A stretch of 24,793 bases of DNA from CAYYYJ01 sp964476045 (GTDB lineage Archaea; Aenigmatarchaeota; Aenigmatarchaeia; QMZP01; JACQNV01): assembly GCA_964476045.1 (NCBI GenBank), contig CAYYYJ010000014.1, forward strand, positions 1 through 24,793, written 5' to 3'. Within the stretch, counting starts at the first letter, position 1. Each line of letters begins with the position of its first letter. The translations under genes and the position numbers were made by a program. Shown one piece after another: positions 21,686-24,793 of this stretch. The notes under the pieces were generated by a model, which saw only the letters and a list, made by a program, of their open reading frames with translations, did not search any database and was not told the origin of the DNA.

Positions 21686-22522
21686 TTAAATCTTTATATG
21701 CTTTTGTACAGCTTCTGCTTCTGCATGCGCTTTAGCCAGTATGTGAGGCAACGTTTCCTTTGTCATATATCCTGCTTTAACTGCTAACGAGAAGGCTTCT
21801 CTGTGGCTCTTTGATAAGAATACTTTGATATTTTCTTTTGTGTAATAGTTCAGTTTTACCGATAGGTTCAATCCGTATACAAATCCTGCTTTTAAATCCT
21901 CTAAGTATTTTTCTTGAGGCACAAATAAAATTGCTTTATCATATATAGTCCCATTATCCCATACAGCCAGCAGATCCAACCCTATTTCCATTGGCTCTAT
22001 AGATAATTTAGATAGAACATCAGCAACTTCTTTGCGTATAGGCTGGCCCTCTCTAACTATTATAGAATCTTTTTTGACAGCGACTTTGCCTGCCTCAACT
22101 CCGACAGTCAGGCCGACCTTTTGCAGTTCGCCGATAGCAGGTCCAGCTGGCAGCGGTGTAGGGCCTGCAGGTATCATGATATCATAAGGCGCTATATCCC
22201 CAGTCTTAGCTGGAGCCTTTGATTTAGCAGCGCTGAGCAATCTCGCAAGTTCGAATGGGTTGGATTTGCTGAAAAGGAAAGCTGGCTGTTCTCTGAGATA
22301 TGCTTGTAAATCCTTGATGCCATTTCTTTTAGCTTCACTAAGGACACGCTCCAGAAGTTTTTTCTTGAGCATTTTTATTTTGGCTTTGCCCTTCATTTTT
22401 TCTTTTATGAAATGCAATTGCCTTCCAGGAAGCTTGTGCATGTTAAGGATCCCTACAACTGGATATTCCTCTATTAGGGTTCCTACTTCCTTCACTGTTT
22501 GGATTTTTTGTTGGGATACCAT
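21686..22522 (-). CDS. rpl10: Ribosomal protein L10 (archaeal P0), short form
   Basis: 278 residues. The N-terminal rRNA-binding domain (VVGILNMHKLPGRQLH, IKMLKKKLL) and the archaeal insertion domain (AGPTPLPAGPAIGELQ, GLTVGVEAGKVAV) are clear. It ends after the helices that bind L12 (ETLPHILAKAHAEAEAVQKHIKI described by position: about 256-278). Most archaeal P0 proteins run to about 320-340 residues and end in an acidic tail with a LFG motif like that of L12; this tail is missing. The stop is followed by normal intergenic DNA, not a frameshifted tail. L1 lies 16 bases upstream. Confidence 0.95.
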   Translation of the reverse strand: MVSQQKIQTVKEVGTLIEEYPVVGILNMHKLPGRQLHFIKEKMKGKAKIKMLKKKLLERVLSEAKRNGIKDLQAYLREQPAFLFSKSNPFELARLLSAAKSKAPAKTGDIAPYDIMIPAGPTPLPAGPAIGELQKVGLTVGVEAGKVAVKKDSIIVREGQPIRKEVADVLSKLSIEPMEIGLDLLAVWDNGTIYDKAILFVPQEKYLEDLKAGFVYGLNLSVKLNYYTKENIKVFLSKSHREAFSLAVKAGYMTKETLPHILAKAHAEAEAVQKHIKI

Positions 22523-22538
22523 AGTAATCTGATTGTCC

Positions 22539-23183
22539 CTATAGCTTCATTTGTAATTTTACTGCAGGACCCATTGTGAGTTTGAGGTAAATGGACTTTA
22601 TGCTGTTCTTTCCTTTAGGCAGCTTCTCTTTCACAAAGCTTACAAGAGAGTTTATATTGTTTGCAACTTGCTCATCGCTTAATTTATCTGTTCCAACTGG
22701 AATGTGCAGAACTGGAGTTGTCGTAGCCTTTATCCTGACAGTCTTCTTTGCATTATCTACAAAAGCCTTGATATTTGCATTAGGCGGAAGAGGTTTTGGC
22801 AGTTTCCCTTTCGGGCCCATTGCCTGACCTAGTGTCTTGCCTATCAGAGGCATCAGAGAGATTTCGCCAAAGAACCATTCATTCTCTTCAACTAAAGCTT
22901 TTAATCTTTTGGCATCTTTAGCAAGCTCGTCTATCTCTTCCTTTCTCACAACAACATCAGCAGCTTCTTTTGCTTTAACTGCCATAGAATCAGCAATGAC
23001 TGCGATTTTGACATCTTTCCCCCGCCCTTCAGGAAGCAGGAATTCTAGATTGACCCTGTTGTCAGGCTTCTTCAGATCCAGCCCTTTAAGATTAATGCAA
23101 AGGTCCCATGTCTGTAAAAATTTTCTCTTCTCAGCTTTTTCCCTAGCTTCCTTTATTTGAACAAGCAGATTATCTTCAGCCAT
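22539..23183 (-). CDS. rpl1: Ribosomal protein L1
   Basis: 214 residues, normal for archaeal L1. The two-domain fold shows FLLPEGRGKDVKIAVIAD in domain I, LMPLIGKTLGQAMGPKGKLPKP in domain II, and the RNA-binding C-terminal block LPKGKNSIKSIYLKLTMGPAVK. It binds the L1 stalk of 23S rRNA and, in archaea studied, also represses its own mRNA. The start at 23183 follows GATGAT. L11, which precedes L1 in many archaea, is absent; instead there is a structured non-coding leader and then the cassette-like region. Confidence 0.96.
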   Translation of the reverse strand: MAEDNLLVQIKEAREKAEKRKFLQTWDLCINLKGLDLKKPDNRVNLEFLLPEGRGKDVKIAVIADSMAVKAKEAADVVVRKEEIDELAKDAKRLKALVEENEWFFGEISLMPLIGKTLGQAMGPKGKLPKPLPPNANIKAFVDNAKKTVRIKATTTPVLHIPVGTDKLSDEQVANNINSLVSFVKEKLPKGKNSIKSIYLKLTMGPAVKLQMKL

Positions 23184-23450
23184 ATCATCAGCCCTTTTCC
23201 GGGAGCGTTAGAGGATTGAAACCGATCTTCAGAGGGTTGAAGTTGATTTCCTTTCCAATTGGTCTGAAATCAACTTCGTGTCTTTTAGGATCGGTTTCCG
23301 TTCTTCTCAACTTCCACAAAAGGGTTGAGATCCCAAAAGTGCAATTGACTCCTGCGGAGTTTACACTATTCGAAGGAGAAACTTTAGAACCAGATCTTCC
23401 ACAATTACGAGCAGAGATCTTTCAGGTTCGCTCTCCTACCGAAGTAGTTA
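23184..23450 (-). ncRNA. Probable structured 5' leader of the L1-L10-L12 mRNA
   Basis: No convincing TATA box occurs just ahead of L1. The best promoter is at 23472-23486, which gives a leader of about 265 bases. It contains a nested stem: GAAACCGATC (23218-23227) with GATCGGTTTC (23289-23298), and inside it GAAGTTGATTTC (23239-23250) with GAAATCAACTTC (23266-23277), both perfect, separated by 11-nt internal loops on each side. The 15-nt loop contains the self-complementary CCAATTGG. A second hairpin is TCTCAAC (23305-23311) with GTTGAGA (23324-23330). Autoregulation by L1 is one possible use. Confidence 0.5.
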
Positions 23451-23471
23451 TTCTAGATCTTGCAACTGAAG

Positions 23472-23486
23472 GTATATAAGCTTTAG
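23472..23486 (-). promoter_or_regulatory. BRE/TATA promoter for the L1 operon
   Basis: The minus strand reads CTAAAGCTTATATACC, close to CTAAAGATTTAATACC in the 50-bp repeats at 4011 (13 of 16 bases equal). TATA element at 23472-23479, BRE-like CTAAAGC at 23480-23486, predicted start near 23449. Confidence 0.5.
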
Positions 23487-23660
23487 ATTTAACTGATCTG
23501 TAAAGTAAACGCCGCCTATAATCGTTGATGGCAGTAGAATTTCTCTTTCTGAAAGTTAACGCCTGTTTCCATCTGCAGCCCTTGCCCAAAGATATGTTTA
23601 AGACGAGGCGTTAAATAAACAACTGAACAGAACAAAGAGAAATTCTAAGAGATGTTAGGC
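23487..23660 (+). repeat. attC-like palindromic site 1
   Basis: Nested perfect arms: AGAATTTCTCTTT (23536-23548) with AAAGAGAAATTCT (23634-23646), and inside TTAACGCCT (23556-23564) with AGGCGTTAA (23606-23614). The outer ends GCCTATAATC (23514-23523) and GATGTTAGGC (23651-23660) pair except at two bases. GTTAGGC (23654-23660) fits the integron R' consensus GTTRRRY. A second possible R''/R' pair, ATTTAAC (23487-23493) and GTTAAAT (23610-23616), is exactly complementary. Which pair is the working one is unclear; two sites may overlap. Confidence 0.55.
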
Positions 23661-23678
23661 GTCCTGAACGAAGTGAAA

Positions 23679-23714
23679 GCCCGCAGGGCATGGCAAAATT
23701 ACGATGTAATTTTG
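23679..23714 (+). repeat. Two hairpins at the cassette 5' end
   Basis: GCCC-GCA-GGGC (23679-23689) is followed by CAAAATTAC-GAT-GTAATTTTG (23694-23714, perfect 9-bp arms) and then GAGTT. The same order recurs after the second site (24478-24527), with different sequence but the same closing TTTTGAGTT. This may be part of the extended recombination site or a transcription stop. Confidence 0.6.
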
Positions 23715-23737
23715 AGTTGCGAGGCGGCACAAAAACC

Positions 23738-23754
23738 GATATATTTAAAATATC
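23738..23754 (+). promoter_or_regulatory. Archaeal TATA box inside the cassette
   Basis: GATATATTTAAAATATC centres about 28 bases before the ATG at 23774, predicting a leaderless or nearly leaderless message. It gives the cassette gene its own archaeal promoter, unlike most bacterial cassettes that rely on an outside Pc promoter. Confidence 0.6.
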
Positions 23755-23773
23755 AATTATAATTACTAAAATT

Positions 23774-24274
23774 ATGACAAATGAACTAGTCAACTTATTA
23801 AAGCAACTCGATATAATTTGTCGGGAACCTGTAAATCTGAAAAATGCTGGATATTCTGATTTTTATGTAGATGTCAAAAAAGCATATGGATATCCAGATG
23901 CACTTAATCAGATATCAAATGAATTGTGGGAAAGAATTGATAAAAATGCCACTTGCATTGCGACTGCGGGATATGGAGGCTTGTCTCCTGCAACCGTAAT
24001 TTCCTCAAGACACGGTTTATATCTTACTCTTGTTCGTGATGAACCGAAAAAGCATGGAAAGGGTGGATGGATTGATGGCTATGTTCCAAACGAACGGGAT
24101 AGAGTCGCAATTGTAGATGACGTTTTTACAACCGGGGGAAGTTTAAGAAAAATAATCGAAGTTCTGGAGCCAACAGGGACAGAAATTGTTGGTTGTTATG
24201 TAGTTTGTAAAAGAGGGGAAGGAAAATTACAGGTTCCCGTAACATATTTATTGACTCCAGAAGAACTTCTTTAA
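23774..24274 (+). CDS. pyrE: Orotate phosphoribosyltransferase-like protein
   Basis: 166 residues from ATG at 23774. An earlier ATG at 23690 is rejected because the 28 extra codons run through hairpins and the TATA box. VAIVDDVFTTGGS is the PRPP-binding loop of type I phosphoribosyltransferases. LVRDEPKKHGKGGWIDG matches the mobile catalytic loop of orotate PRTases, and SDFYVDVKKAYG the substrate region. The family makes OMP from orotate and PRPP in pyrimidine synthesis. It is shorter than typical PyrE (about 200 residues), so the true substrate could differ. It ends in two stops (TAA TAG) 20 bases before the attC-like site. Confidence 0.82.
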   Translation: MTNELVNLLKQLDIICREPVNLKNAGYSDFYVDVKKAYGYPDALNQISNELWERIDKNATCIATAGYGGLSPATVISSRHGLYLTLVRDEPKKHGKGGWIDGYVPNERDRVAIVDDVFTTGGSLRKIIEVLEPTGTEIVGCYVVCKRGEGKLQVPVTYLLTPEELL

Positions 24275-24294
24275 TAGCGCCGCCGAGCAATTGC

Positions 24295-24476
24295 GCCTAA
24301 CATCGGGCTTAACCGAAGTTTTGACCCCTCGAAAATTTCGACCTCGTGAGGATTTTCCCTCGAACCGCAGTTCAGAGCTGGAAAATCCGAACAGAGCTGG
24401 AGAAATTTTCAGAGATGGGGCAAAATTTGGACGAAGAAACCTGCAAGGTTTCGTAGTCGGTTAAGCCCTGTTATAT
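24295..24476 (+). repeat. attC-like site 2, long multi-stem hairpin
   Basis: R''-like GCCTAAC (24295-24301, fits RYYYAAC) and R'-like GTTATAT (24470-24476). TAACA/TGTTA pair, then GGGCTTAACCG (24305-24315) with CGGTTAAGCCC (24458-24468) is a perfect 11-bp stem with TC bulged on one side. Further in: TTTTGACCCC (24319-24328) with GGGGCAAAA (24417-24425), GAAAATTTC (24331-24339) with GAAATTTTC (24402-24410), and GGATTTTCC (24350-24358) with GGAAAATCC (24380-24388). A side hairpin GAAACCT-GCA-AGGTTTC lies at 24436-24452. At 182 bp it is larger than most attC sites. Confidence 0.65.
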
Positions 24477-24477
24477 T

Positions 24478-24523
24478 CCCCGAAGGGCAAAAATTTAGTG
24501 CAACGTTCCGAAGGAAAATTTTT
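24478..24523 (+). repeat. Hairpins at the start of the second unit
   Basis: CCC-CGAA-GGG (24478-24487), then AAAAATTT (24489-24496) pairing with AAATTTTT (24516-24523) around TTCC-GAA-GGAA (24506-24516), followed by GAGTT. The layout copies that of 23679-23719. Confidence 0.55.
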
Positions 24524-24526
24524 GAG

Positions 24527-24754
24527 TTATTTTTTAGCCCCGTACTTAATCCATAACCTCTTGAAAAAAGGCAGCGATAAAGTTGAGAGTACAAAACCTG
24601 CTGTGGGAACAATAGAATTAATGAATGGTTTTGGCAATTGAGCAACAAAGAAAAATAATACTATTGTAGCATAAGTTAAAACAGCTATAATTATTTTTCT
24701 TGATAAACTTGTTTCCCAAGCTTTGTCTAATTCAACTTTTGGACTGCACCCCAA
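24527..24754 (-). CDS. Small two-helix membrane protein
   Basis: About 75 residues, read against the direction of the cassette units. The start is uncertain: no ATG is available, a TTG at 24754 is the best choice, and the frame closes six codons further upstream. After a polar segment (KVELDKAWETSLSRK) there are two hydrophobic stretches, about residues 21-40 and 47-63, and a basic end, KRLWIKYGAKK. Similar small proteins with a KAWETS-type start and a VPTAGFVLSTLSLP-type second helix are familiar to me from metagenomes, but I know no function. It would be the gene of the next cassette, which continues beyond the window. Confidence 0.6.
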   Translation of the reverse strand: MGCSPKVELDKAWETSLSRKIIIAVLTYATIVLFFFVAQLPKPFINSIVPTAGFVLSTLSLPFFKRLWIKYGAKK

Positions 24755-24793
24755 ACGACGTACAAATAGTTAAGTTTATGTTCTAATAGAAAT

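Larger units (their letters stand above)
23655..24470 (+). mobile_element. Integron-like gene cassette (phosphoribosyltransferase)
   Basis: An 816-bp unit. If it is an integron cassette, it begins with TTAGGC (the part of R' after the G^TT cut) and ends with the G of the next R' at 24470. Its own attC begins with GCCTAAC (24295-24301), exactly complementary to G+TTAGGC, so the excised circle would have a perfectly paired R''/R'. The unit holds one gene in the normal cassette orientation and an archaeal promoter. No integrase gene lies in the window. Confidence 0.6.

Noticed and set aside
23216..23479. 87-codon plus-strand reading from a TTG, ending LDLATEGI
   Set aside because: Its first half is the nested palindrome of the L1 leader, it has no promoter or ATG, and its stop lies inside the L1 operon TATA box. 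The second half looks protein-like, so I keep a small doubt.
23690..23773. Earlier ATG for the phosphoribosyltransferase
   Set aside because: The added residues translate hairpins and the TATA box; the message would start after this ATG.

Overview
The window comes from an archaeon. It carries archaeal-type ribosomal proteins L1, L10 (P0) and L12 (P1), BRE/TATA promoters about 25 to 30 bases ahead of many starts (several apparently leaderless), a protein O-mannosyltransferase and dolichol-phosphate-type glycosyltransferases. The AT-rich composition, small proteins and many single-cluster ferredoxins fit a DPANN-type genome (Woesearchaeota-like), but that placement is an inference. A 100-base run of N at 4111-4210 is a scaffold gap inside a tandem repeat.

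Layout. 1-3961: a [4Fe-4S] ferredoxin with a partly duplicated 5' end, a YyaL-type thioredoxin-domain protein, a small unknown gene, a vapBC toxin-antitoxin pair with a receiver-like third gene, and a second ferredoxin. 4011-8928: 50-bp promoter-bearing repeats and a 1556-residue surface lipoprotein with two LamG domains and a COX2-like cupredoxin domain. 8942-10610: a leftward operon of an unknown small protein, an acylphosphatase fused to a coiled coil, and two more ferredoxins. 10645-11255: a CheR-like methyltransferase that looks broken at its 5' end. 11258-17903: a rightward operon of an XRE regulator with a Cys cluster, then sufB, sufD, sufS, sufU, sufC and a membrane glycosyltransferase. 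17881-21185: three glycosyltransferases, including a PMT. 21307-23183: L1-L10-L12, with a probable long structured leader up to about 23450.

23487-24793 is the most unusual part. A phosphoribosyltransferase gene with its own archaeal promoter lies between two large imperfect palindromes. The first ends in GTTAGGC and the second begins with GCCTAAC, its exact complement. This is the relation expected between the 5' end of an integron cassette and the R'' box of its own attC. A second unit with a similar hairpin leader and a reversed small membrane-protein gene follows and runs toward the window edge. I read it as an integron-like cassette array (or attC cluster without integrase) beside the ribosomal operon. 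No integrase is visible.

Two themes connect the genes. The first is iron-sulfur biology: a complete SUF pathway behind a possible Fe-S-sensing repressor, plus four ferredoxins of which three lack the second cluster Cys. The second is the cell surface: a Ser/Thr/Pro-rich lipoprotein together with enzymes able to build and transfer lipid-linked sugars, including a PMT that could O-mannosylate it.
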